Source of the DNA: Macrothele yani
Taxonomy: Eukaryota; Arthropoda; Arachnida; Araneae; Macrothelidae
Direction: 5' to 3'
Length of the DNA stretch: 64,000 nucleotides
Assembly (NCBI GenBank): GCA_039090855.1
Contig: CM077002.1
Location: 84,634,194 to 84,698,193 of the forward strand
A program made the position numbers and the translations under genes. Position 1 is the first letter of the stretch. Every line of letters begins with the position of its first letter. The notes beneath the pieces are model-generated. The model ran no database searches and had not been told where the DNA came from. It saw only the letters and a program-made list of their open reading frames with translations. Of the stretch, positions 1 through 9,299 are shown piece after piece.

Positions 1-40
1 TCACTTTAGCGAACAACATGGAAGCAGCTGGAGAACCTGG
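1..40 (+). CDS. Ac76E-like: Adenylyl cyclase, exon end (C1a domain), partial
   Basis: The first 40 bases read TLANNMEAAGEPG in one frame and stop at a strong donor (gtaagt at 41). This is the conserved segment of class III adenylyl cyclases (ANxMEA.G) just before the HIS.ATL motif at the end of the C1a catalytic domain. The last codon is split after two bases and is completed by the first base of the exon at 12434, giving Gly then Lys. The 5' part of the exon lies outside the window. Family assignment is firm; the Ac76E/ADCY2-type subclass comes from the downstream C1b exons and is less certain. Confidence 0.87.
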
Positions 41-501
41 GTAAGTGCTCATTCTTGTATGCATCGTCTTTCACTTTCCTGCATGAACTCACATATTTAC
101 ACACAAAAATTGTCGTGTGTTTGTTACTGAACTGGTTCACTTGAAGTCAATTTTGAACCTATGGTAACAACTGTGTCCCGAGTAGTTGTGTAGTTTGGAG
201 ATTCAAAGACCAAACTCCAAGTTGTTGATACATCTACTACACTGCTTGTCAAGAGAGCATTCGTGAAATGTGTAGGTGAAAAGTCACCAATCAAGTCAAA
301 GACCTGAAGACATCAGCCTCGGGTGAGGATGAAAAAAAAAAAAAAAAGAAAGTACTCAATAAAATGCCAGGCATCTGAAAAGCTTGGTAGTCGAAGCTTT
401 GTATGATTGATTCTAATTAGTTGTATGTAAAAATGAAAAATAGCTCAAGGTGCACCTGGGAAAGTGTAGAAATTATATCTAATTGGTAATAAAGAAACGC
501 A

Positions 502-673
502 ATGCATATTCGTGATGTTTAAATGGCCAATGCATATGCGTTGATGTTTAAATGGCCAATGCATATGCGTTGATGTTTAAATGGCCAATGTATATGGGTT
601 GATGTTTAAATGGCCAATGCATATCCGTTGATGTTTAAATGGCCAATGCATATGCGTTGATGTTTAAATGGCC
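502..673. repeat. 29-bp tandem array, six units
   Basis: GATGTTTAAATGGCC recurs at 514, 543, 572, 601, 630 and 659, exactly 29 bp apart, with few substitutions. Each unit also holds ATGCATAT (in some units one base differs). It lies inside the first intron, about 0.5 kb after the exon end. Confidence 0.95.
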
Positions 674-1310
674 ACAACGCTAAACATGCAAATAAATAAA
701 TAAATAAAAAATATGTGAAAAACAATGTTGATGATACACAAATGAATTCACTGTATGTATAGTAAGGCTCCCAATTTTAAAATATTTTACGCTATGATTT
801 TCATAAAATGAAATATTTTGCTTTTCACCACTCTCGGAAGAGATTTTACTTTTTACAGATCAGGAAATGTTTTCCCAGCCACCACACAAAGTAAACACAA
901 CAGAAGAAAGCTTGTACAAAGTTGTACAAAAAATAATCGGCCAAAATATGATTATCCCCTGACTGCAGCGCTGCTGCTTTTATCAGATGTTCGATGCACG
1001 TACAGTCTTTGTCAGGTGATGGGAAAACCGCACTGAGCTCTTTCTACTTCAGAGGCCCAAACTTGTATGTGCTTATCTACGTATACTGACCTCCCACCTT
1101 CTGAGGAACTGAGGAACTGAGTTGGCTTGTAGAACGGAAAATTCTACACTCTTCACAAATACTCTAATGAAACGAAAACTCTTTCACTTAGAAGTAAGCT
1201 CAGAAAGATAAGCACAGAGTTGAAATTATTGTTGCCGCTGTAAACGTTGCCTTTCAAAATAACACACTGTTTGTATGCGTGTGTGTGTGTGTTTGGGTAG
1301 GGGATGGGAG

Positions 1311-1504
1311 GAGAATTAATGAACACCATGAGCAACTCGATGGTCTACTAGCAGTCGTCCGTCCTTAATTCAGGGCCCCTAATTCCAAGCAAGGGAGAGA
1401 GCCAGTGCTGTAAGAACAACACAACATCCATGTCTCACAGGGATTCGAACCCGGACTCAACTCGGATGAATGGTCAGAAGCCTGCGCTACAGGGGTGGCC
1501 TCTA
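1311..1504 (-). repeat. tRNA-derived SINE (family S1), minus strand
   Basis: Read on the minus strand it has the body shared with the copies at 4122, 14841, 39025 and others: a B-box like GGGTTCGAATCCC, then a unique body with AGCAACTCGATGG complement near the 3' end. The A-box half is degraded. There is a (GT)n run just upstream at about 1279-1291. Confidence 0.75.
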
Positions 1505-2387
1505 TAGCTTATGTGACGTTTGAAATTAAGCTCTACTGCTGCTGGTTCACGATTTGGAATCGAGATTCCAAATTATACTGAGAACATTTTTGGATTTCAG
1601 TGTAAGCGAGGAAGCAATGAAGTGAATTTCTTTAGCTGGACGGAAGAATAAAATGCGAGTATCAGCAGCAAGCGAAGTGTAGGTTAAGCAATTCAGAAAC
1701 GCAAAATTAAAAACAATTATTTTTTTTAATCGGTAAAACGATAAAATCCTAGTTGTTTCAAAACTAGATGGTGGAGCATACACGAATGGTTAAACGCACT
1801 CATCTAGAGAAGCAAAATTCGTGTTCACAGTGGAGTTTGCTTCAATTATAGCATTCAGTTATGTTGAATTCTAATTACTTTCAATATTTAATATCATTTT
1901 ATTTTTAGTTGTTTTAAGATGAAAGTCATGTGATCAAAGATCAATGCCAAAAAACACATAAAAACGTTAAACTGATAGTGGAAGCAGAATCTTGCAGGTA
2001 TGTTGAAGAAATTACAATGTATATCGTCAGCAAAATTAAAGGGAAACTAAGCTAACAAATCTGATGTACCAAAAGTAGGTTGCGTCAGTTACAAAAAAAC
2101 ACCGAAAATATTTACGCGTGTGAAATTTAAAATCACCCCTGATCGTTAAAGGAGTTTAACTTTGTCCAAATGGATTAAATTTGGATTCTGTGCGTCAAGA
2201 CTTTGTGAACAAACAGCTTTACTACACGCTTACGTGCAACCTTGCCCAACTTCACAACCTGCGTCATTCTTGCTGTTCAGACAGAAATAACTTGATCGAA
2301 ACGGCATGAGCACGTGTCTTATTCCGTGATTGACGCATAAACTCTAAAATGAGATAGCGCCATCTACATGAAATCATCACAGGATAT

Positions 2388-2433
2388 TGAATTAAAATAC
2401 CTCAATCAAAGGTTTATAATACATCGACAATAG
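2388..2433 (-). mobile_element. Penelope-like element, 3' tail of left copy (outer fragment)
   Basis: The sequence ATCAAAGGTTTATAATACATCG followed by ACAATAG matches the reverse complement of the right-hand copy at about 7568-7600. The match resumes at 5429 after the gypsy element, so this is the outer piece of the left Penelope-like copy. The start is approximate. Confidence 0.65.
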
Positions 2434-2763
2434 TGAAACGTCACAGACTTGTCAAATATAAAACAAAATAATTGATTAACATCTCTCTCGTACAAAAACT
2501 AAGAACTATAACTATTACATTCAAATTAATTGTACAATCTTCGAATACTTTTGCTTGGCCAGCTTCCTCACGTCCTTCTCTTCCAAATTCTCACACACAA
2601 CTCGACCACGAACTCTGCAGCGCACGTCGGACATCACACTACACGCTCCAATAATCAATAACCAATATGTCATTCTGCTCTCTCGTGCGTGGAAGTTCAA
2701 GTCTCGAGTCAACAGTTCTCTGTATCAGTCCGCATTCTGCGTATGAAGGTTCAGGATATTAGA
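2434..2763 (-). repeat. Gypsy element 3' LTR (330 bp)
   Basis: It is the left copy of the LTR and aligns over its length with 5069-5428. It lacks the short self-complementary insertion seen in the other copy near 5355-5405. Confidence 0.88.
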
Positions 2764-3019
2764 ACCCGTCCCCACTCCGGAGGAACTTTTTCCAATGGTA
2801 AAATGTTCTTGTCATTACACAATATAAAAGCCACAGTTCACATAATAATTCATATTCAAATTAAATTAAACAAAATAAGTTAACTTAACAATCATATTTT
2901 TATTTACAAAATTAAAATTTCCTTAAATAGTTGACACATATTTACGGGTTTTAAGCAATTCCTAAAGATCATATAACATAAGAAAAAATGTGTTTACAAT
3001 AGTATGTACATAACGTAAT

Positions 3020-3313
3020 TTAAGGCGGATCATCTAAATTAGGGATCCTGCTCAGTCCATCTGCATTTTTGTGCATAGTTCCAGGTCGTTGAATTATGTC
3101 AATATCATATGCTTGTAAAGCAAGGGCCCATCTGATTAGACGAACATTTGAATTTGCGTTGGTGCGTAACCAAACGAGAGGGTTATGATCAGTTTGTATG
3201 AGGAAGCTTTGACTATTCAGGTAGTGACCATCCTTGTTTTGCGTCTGACTTAGCATAATTGTTTTCATAAAATCTACTTTTCCTAGGATTTCCCGAATCA
3301 TAGTTTTCTCCAA
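3020..3313 (-). pseudogene. Gypsy RT-associated RNase H fragment
   Basis: A minus-strand reading frame of 97 codons with the retroelement RNase H / connection motif. It contains FLIQTDHNPLVWLRT, LIRWALALQAYDIDI and a C-terminal HKNADGLSR. The HxNADxLSR box is the classic end of Ty3/gypsy RNase H. The upstream RT palm (with YxDD) is absent: the frame starts abruptly just after gag-like sequence at about 3340, so an internal deletion joined gag to RNase H. It cannot encode a working polymerase. No integrase follows before the LTR at 2763. Confidence 0.85.
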
Positions 3314-3339
3314 CCCTTTTCTTACTGTCTGGCATTTTT

Positions 3340-4485
3340 TTATGCATAAAGTTCATTCGACAAATGTATATTTGTTTCCCCTCTTACACTTTCATAATTG
3401 TCTACCATATCAGGTAATACGGAATGTGAAACAGTATTAGACCATTCATCAATGAAATATTTTCTTATTTCATTAGACACTTTTTGTTTCAGTGGACTGG
3501 TGATCATTAATTTTTTTAGCTTTTCAAAATCGTGTATTTTAAGTCTTGAAATCCATTCATTAAAATAATTTTCTAACTCGAATGCAAAATCTCTTCAGGT
3601 CTTCTCTGATGTACGCATGTGTTGTACAAATTTCAACCTAAATTTCTTTGGGCTTAACTTGTACCTTTTAAGAAGTAACATTTTAACACATTCATAATTT
3701 TACGCATCTTCTACATTTTCTCTGGCTAGCTATCATTTGTGATATTTTGTAGGGCAAAAGTCCTATTAAATTTGCGACACAATCTTCTTTTTTATTTCTG
3801 CTTGTTGTGTTTGCCTTTCAAATAAAACTAAGTAAACACTTATATCGCTCTCTTTTGGGTCAAACGTTTTCATCAAATGACGAAGTTCTAATCTCGGCTT
3901 ATGAGAATTTTCATTTTGCTCCACATTGACCCCTGGCGACTGACATCTGGCTTCTATTTCGAGCCTTTCAAGCTCAAATTCTAATTTTCTTTTCTCTCCA
4001 TTCTTAACTTCTATTTCGATACGTTTCTCTATATACGTTCTTCCTTTTCAATACGTTCTTCTGTTTCTCTACGCTCTTTAATACCTTCTAAAAGTTATTT
4101 CACGAAGTCCTCTTCATATCCTTTTTTTTTTTTTTTTTTTTTTTTGATTGGAGGTTTAACGACCACCGTGAGCAACTCAATGGGCTATAAGCAGTCGCCC
4201 GTCCCTAATTTAGGGTCACTGGTTCCAGGGAAGGGAGAGAGCCAGTGCCGTAAGACAAACACAACATCCATGCCTCACCGGGATTCGAACCCGGACCCCT
4301 TTCGGACGAATGATCAGAGGCCAACGCCTTAGACCACTACGCCACCGGGGCGGCTGTCTTCATATCCTTCAAAGTTGACAATTCTATTTTTTAAATCCAG
4401 GACTTTGATATTAGGTGTAACTTCTGTTCCTAATTCTTCCGCTAACTACTGAAGATCTTCTTTGGGAGCCCTTCCTAAGAAGGCC
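3340..4485 (-). pseudogene. Gypsy gag-like ORF relic, interrupted by a SINE
   Basis: Read on the minus strand from 4485, the protein starts MAFLGRAPKEDLQ and continues LAEELGTEV and then a charged, coiled-coil-like stretch rich in Glu, Arg and Lys. A capsid-like region follows with LRHLMKTFDPKESDISVYL, ANLIGLLPYKIS and KRYKLSPKKFRLKFVQ. This resembles gag proteins of chelicerate gypsy elements that carry a retroviral-capsid/SCAN-like fold (recalled, not searched). There are stops and frameshifts (for example TAG soon after the start), and a SINE inserted at 4122-4356 splits the frame. Confidence 0.7.
4122..4356 (-). repeat. tRNA-derived SINE (family S1) with target duplication
   Basis: The poly-T at 4122-4145 is the A-tail of a minus-strand SINE. 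The tRNA-like head at 4300-4356 reads, on the minus strand, GGCGTAGTGGTCTAAGGC (A-box) and GGGTTCGAATCCC (B-box). It is flanked by an 11-bp duplication TCTTCATATCC (4111-4121 and 4357-4367). It is inserted in gypsy gag and is the best preserved copy in the window. Confidence 0.93.
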
Positions 4486-5068
4486 ATTTCGAATTACACT
4501 GATTTCGAACAAACACTATGTGTACAATATGTTTACCTATTATCGTATGTGTGTATACGTTAGACGATTTTTGTTTACAAGATTGCTGCCATTTGTTCCC
4601 GCTCAATCCGTTGATCTGAATATACTATTTCTTGATAGAAATTATACTTTCATTAGAATGATTTGTACATTAAAAAATCTACTTCGTTTTATTTCACACT
4701 CAAATACTTCTATTCAATTCCTTGACCATAAATTGCTAGAATCTTTGTATTGTTATATTATTCCCAGTGATAATTCTCTGAGAACAACAAAAACCCATAC
4801 TTACACAAACACAAACTTAAGAGTGGATACCAGTCGGAAATTTTAATATGTAAGGCTCCAAAACCATGTCATGGTTGACATCTTCCCTCACATACTCTCT
4901 CTTATTCACAAACTAACAGTCCGACAGTGGCTTCCACCTCTAATAGTCCTGCAATTTCGAAGAATGAGTCGCCATGTTCACTCCTTTCGAACTCACGACA
5001 GAATCCTCTTCCTTCCTAACGACGCTGCCATGGTTCAAATCCAGTCGGTGCCTCCAATAAATCTCGTC

Positions 5069-5428
5069 TGCAACGTCACAGACTTGTCAAATATAAAACA
5101 AAATAATTTATTAACCTCTCTCTTGTACAAAAACTAAGAACTATAACTATTACATTCAACTTCATTGTACAATCATTGAATACATTTACTTGGCCAGCTT
5201 CTTCACGTCCGTCTCTTCCAAATTCTCACCCATAACTGACCCACGAACTCTGCAGCGCACGTCAGACATCACACTCCACGCTCCAATAATCAATAATCAA
5301 TATGTCATTCTGCTCTCTTGTGCGTGGAAGTTCAAGTCTCGAGTCAATAGTTCTCTGTTGACTCGAGACTCATACGCAGAATGCGGACTCATGTCCGCAT
5401 TCTGCCAATGAAGGTTCGGGATATTACA
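5069..5428 (-). repeat. Gypsy element 5' LTR (360 bp)
   Basis: It is the right copy of the LTR. It differs from the left copy mainly by an added stretch near 5355-5405 in which ATTCTGC/GCAGAAT and GACTCGAG motifs form an imperfect hairpin. Confidence 0.88.
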
Positions 5429-5798
5429 ATAGTTTCGCAAAGCGTTTGGCTGGGCATCATTAGAACGAATGGAATAGAGTTCTGACGGTCACGGGTTTAG
5501 ATGAATTGTTTCCACGCGCTTGAAAGAAATGGAGTCGACGACATGTCGTTGACAAGCCGTGACGAGTTCCGGTATATGTAGAAAACTTCTAATATATTAA
5601 GCTTGATAGTCAAGTGAGGTTCATTAATAAGCGTACTGTTTCCAAACAAAAATGTGTAGTTATTTTCATGACAATGTTGAGCTATAGACGACTTCTTCAG
5701 TTCATAGTTCCGTATGTAAGTCTTTTGCGTTACTTCATACGGAAACTTAAAGCTTGGGGTCTGTCCTATATATTCCGTGTGAAGGAACACATGAACTA
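5429..5798 (-). pseudogene. Penelope-like element GIY-YIG endonuclease fragment, left inverted copy
   Basis: On the minus strand the frame reads EYIGQTPSFKFP, ELKKSSIAQHCHENNY, FLFGNSTLINEP and ILEVFYIYRNSSRL. This is the GIY-YIG endonuclease module typical of Penelope-like retroelements: the YIGQT box, then SxIAxHxxxxxH, then a conserved E in the EV/EAxxIxR helix. A divergent copy in the opposite orientation lies at 7232-7625. The fragment is cut on its inner side by the Tc1 element at 5799 and on its 3' side by the gypsy element. The reverse transcriptase part is missing. Confidence 0.75.
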
Positions 5799-7231
5799 CA
5801 CTGACGGAAAAAAAAATCCCAACACCACGAAAAAATAGTTGTAGAGGAATGAAATGGCGGCAATACATTTGTATAGGTAACATATTTAATCGATTAAGGT
5901 TTCAAGATCACAGCTTAATGTAAGCGCGAGAAGCGCCATTTTAAATGTGAAATGCTGGTACATTAATAACCGGTGTAACCGCTAGAATGTTGAATGCAAG
6001 CACGCAAACGTTCATGCATTGTGTCGTACAGGTGCTGGATGTCAGTTTGTGGGATGGAGTTCCATGCCTGTTGCACTTGGTCGGTCAATACAGGGACGGT
6101 TAATGCTGGTTGGGGGTGACGCTGGAGTTGTCGTCCAATGATGTCCCATACGTGCTCGATTGGCGAAAGATCTGGTGATCTAGCAGGCCACGGCAACATG
6201 TCGACACTCTGTAGAGTATGTTTGGTTACAACAGCGGTATGCGGGCGAGCGTTATCCTGCTGGAAAACACCCCCTGGAATGCTGTTGTTCATGAATGGCA
6301 GCACAACAGGTTGAATCACCAGACCGACGTACAACTGTGCAGTCAGGGTGCGTGGGATAACCACGAGAGTGCTTCTGTTGTCATAGGAAATTGCTCCCCA
6401 GACCATAACTCCAGGTGTAGGTCCAGTGTGTCTCGGCCGCAGACAGGTTGGTTGCAGGCGCTCACGTGGCCTCCTTCTAACCAACACACGGCCGTCACTG
6501 GTACCCAGACAGAACCGGCTTTCATCAGAAGACACAACAGATCTCCACTCCATCCTCCAAAGAGCTCTAGCTTGACACCACTGACGTCGCAAACGGCAGT
6601 GGTTTGGAGTAAGTGGAATGCACGCTACAGGGCGTCTGGCTCGGAGCTGTTCTTCAAGTAACCGATTTGTAACAGTTCGTTGTGGTGTCACTGTGGTGGC
6701 AACTGCGGCTCAAATTGCTGCCGCAGACGCGGTACGATGCGCCATGGCCATACGCCGTACACGGCGGTCTTCCCTCTCAGTAGTGCCACGTGGCCGGCCG
6801 GAACCCGGTCTTCTTGAGGCAGTACCTTCCCTTGACCACCGCTGCCAACAATCATGCACAGTGGCTACATTCTTGCCAAGTCGTTCAGCAATATTGCGGA
6901 ACGAAAATCCACCTTCTCGTAGCCCTATTACACGACCTCGTTCAAACTCCGTGAGCTGTTGATAATGGCTTCTTCGTCTTCTTAAAGGCATTCTTGTCTA
7001 GCATCAACACACTACGTCGAATCTCAACGATAACTAACGCTCACGAACGTTACAGCGCGTATTTACAACAAACCTGCTTTGCATGTTTCGAGGGGCGCTA
7101 CTAGCGTCACACGTATGCGCCGAGCGCGAAATTTGCATAGACGTCATCTTACAGATGTGCTCTCACCGCCTACCAACTGTCGTTTATTTAACACAACCCC
7201 TTCTTGGTGTTGGAATTTTTTTCCGTCAGTG
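5799..7231 (-). mobile_element. Tc1-like element, family C (1433 bp)
   Basis: The terminal inverted repeats begin CACTGACGGAAAAAAA at 5799 and match the end at 7231 (TTTTTTTCCGTCAGTG), continuing into CCAACACC. TA dinucleotides flank both sides (5797-5798 and 7232-7233). It holds one transposase on the minus strand with a single in-frame stop. It sits between two inverted Penelope-like fragments. Confidence 0.93.
5963..6991 (-). pseudogene. Tc1-like transposase, family C, one nonsense codon
   Basis: The minus-strand frame from ATG at 6991 to a stop at 5963 is about 343 codons, interrupted by only one TGA at about 6710. The N-terminus (MPLRRRRSHYQQLTEFERGR, then SFRNIAERLGKNVATV) is a helix-turn-helix DNA-binding domain, followed by a second HTH up to the stop. 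After the stop come the catalytic core motifs VSSDESRF (first Asp), VFQQDNARPHTA (second Asp) and SPDLSPIEHVWD (Glu), with 32 residues between the second Asp and the Glu. Length and order match Tc1/mariner transposases, which cut and paste DNA at TA. Apart from the stop it looks complete. Confidence 0.92.
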
Positions 7232-7625
7232 TATATAAAAATTATATATAATCACAGGAACTATGAACTGACGAAGTCGTCTATAGCCCAACATTTTCAC
7301 AAAAATAACCATAAATTTTTGTTTGGAAACGCTACTTTCATTGATAAACCTGATTAGATTATCAAGCTTAATGTATTAGAAGCTTTTTAGATATACCGGA
7401 ACTCTTTACTCTTTACGGCTTGCCAACGACATGACGTCGACTCCATTTCTTTGAAGCGCGTGAAAGCAACTCATCAAATCTGCGACCGTCAGAACTCTGA
7501 TGATGCCTCAATGATTTGAATGTTTACGCTCCATTCGTCCTGATGATGCCGAGCCAAACGCTCTGCGAAACTATAGCCGATGTATAATAAACCTTTGATC
7601 CTGGTAAGCGTTGGTATTTTTATTC
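7232..7625 (+). pseudogene. Penelope-like element fragment, right inverted copy
   Basis: On the + strand it reads RNYELTKSSIAQHFHKNNHKFLFGNATF with a stop after DKPD, then IKLNVLEAF. This is the same GIY-YIG segment as the minus-strand copy at 5429-5798. Similarity continues through the 3' tail (GCCAAACGCTCTGCGAAACTATAG, AATAAACCTTTGATC) to about 7625. The two copies face head to head with the Tc1 element between them. The YIGQT box is not visible in this copy. Confidence 0.72.
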
Positions 7626-9290
7626 TATCTCAACACCACAAGTTCTGTAGTCATAAATTATGTATAATAACAGGACATCGTTTAAATATCCTGTATGGTA
7701 GAGGATGAGATGAACAGGTGCACAGTACCGTGGCAGGACTGTTAAATGAGGCATTGCATTATGGCGCAAGCAGTTTGGTCAGTTATTATAAATCATCAAA
7801 ACGCCTGTTGACCAATGAAGTTACCCAACAGAATATGAACATTTTCTGACGTGAATTTGAAAACTCTTTACAATTCCCTACAAGTCCCTTATATTCGAAA
7901 TTTGTTTCATCCACAGGACGGATTGTAACAAGTTATCTACGATCCGTCCTTTTTAACACTTGTTACAAGTTATGCTATTTCCAAAAAGCTTATAGCTTTC
8001 TTTCTGTACAGGGAACGGTCTAGAAATTTCCTTGAAATTTTGAATCCAGAAGAGCATTTTATTGGACGTTTCTATTTTGCACTGCTTTCCAAAAGTTTAA
8101 ATGATTACATTTCTAACTGGATGAATTTTCATTTTCCCCTACTAATCAAAACTCGCGTGCAACTTGATACTGCATGATCTTCAGAAGTCAGATTGCGTGG
8201 TGTTTCTTTCACTATCCATGTGCAGGAAAGTAATATTTTTAGTTTCTCGCCCCGTGTGGGGCAAATACTGCAGAGTAAAAGAATATAAAGCAGATTATTT
8301 TTTTCCAAAACGAAGTTAACAGCTGGTACTGTGTTTTATTTCATAAAATTAACCTTTATGAACTTACATTAGGATCACTTTACTTTTCTCTAAGGAGAAA
8401 TTGGGCAATGCTCAAATAATAATAATTATGCATTTTCACGAAAACGCCAAACCTATCACTCGAAACACATTTTTTAATTGGTTATCGATATCAGTGTAAA
8501 ACTTGTAAGTTGTTTGAGTTTCTTTGTCTTTTATGCCTGTTTTGCTTGTAAGAATATTACATTTCTTATTTCTAATGCGATCCTTGTAGCATTGTTTGTG
8601 AAAGATACAGTAAATTACATTCGAAGCATTATTTTCGAATTTGTAACCGTGTTCAGAAATGATGACCATGTTGGTGATGATATTGTGCTTTTTAACAAGG
8701 CTTAATAATGTTGTTCAACGGATGCAAAATTATGCGTCCTTAAACTTCAGTGCTGTACACGTCATATTCTCCTTCACGAACCTCTCGTTCAGTGGTGCTA
8801 CTTATATTTACGTGAAGTTCATGTCTGACAATACCTCGACCAACACATGACTTTAGCGATACACAAGCTAGTGATAACAAATTTGGTGGTGAACAACATA
8901 TATCGTTGATTCCTTTATTGGTTAACATCTTGAAGTTTATGTCATAAATTATTTTCTTGCCCGTAATGGATAATTCTTCCCAGTCAAAAGAAAGAAGAGA
9001 AAAAAGAAATTATGTAAAATATCAATTAGAGCAGCTGTCAGAGAATTCACCCAGAGTGAATAATTTTACTGTAAACTTGCCATCAGTTATTATCTTTCTC
9101 CTCAGCTTTCATATGCATCACTGACTTTTTTAATTTTCGTTTATCTTTTCTTGTGCCCAGTACAGCTTGCTTACATCTTTCAGCGCCGTACTAAATCTTA
9201 CAAGAAATAATTGTTTTTGGCAAGACCAAAATACTATTTTTGATGTCGGACATTTACAAGGAAAGCTATTTTAAAACAACGTCATTTTAC
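7626..9290. other. Intronic DNA, no recognised feature
   Basis: AT-rich sequence with short ORFs on both strands at 8436-8928 that match nothing I recognise and lack coding character. No TIRs, tRNA-like boxes or tandem repeats were seen. Confidence 0.5.
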
Positions 9291-9299
9291 TCTGTTCAG

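Larger units (their letters stand above)
2434..5428 (-). mobile_element. Internally deleted Ty3/gypsy LTR retrotransposon
   Basis: Direct LTRs at 2434-2763 and 5069-5428 begin TGxAACGTCACAG and end TATTACA/TATTAGA on the + strand. They are flanked by a 4-bp ATAG duplication (2430-2433 and 5429-5432). The element is on the minus strand. Next to the right LTR is a primer-binding-like site, TGGAGGCACCGACTGG on the minus strand (about 5043-5058), complementary to a tRNA 3' end. A purine-rich tract abuts the left LTR. The 2.3-kb interior holds gag-like and RNase H sequence only, so protease, most of reverse transcriptase and integrase are missing. A SINE sits inside gag. Confidence 0.9.

Noticed and set aside
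4300..4356. Functional tRNA gene
   Set aside because: The A and B boxes belong to a SINE with a shared body, poly-A tail and target duplication.
4520..4846. 108-codon + strand ORF inside the gypsy element
   Set aside because: It lies antisense in the leader between LTR and gag with no motif and AT-driven composition.
5614..5838. + strand ORF across the Penelope-like fragment
   Set aside because: It crosses the TIR of the Tc1 element and is antisense to the GIY-YIG frame.
6218..6661. 147-codon + strand ORF
   Set aside because: It is the antisense shadow of the family C transposase; its sequence shows no motif.
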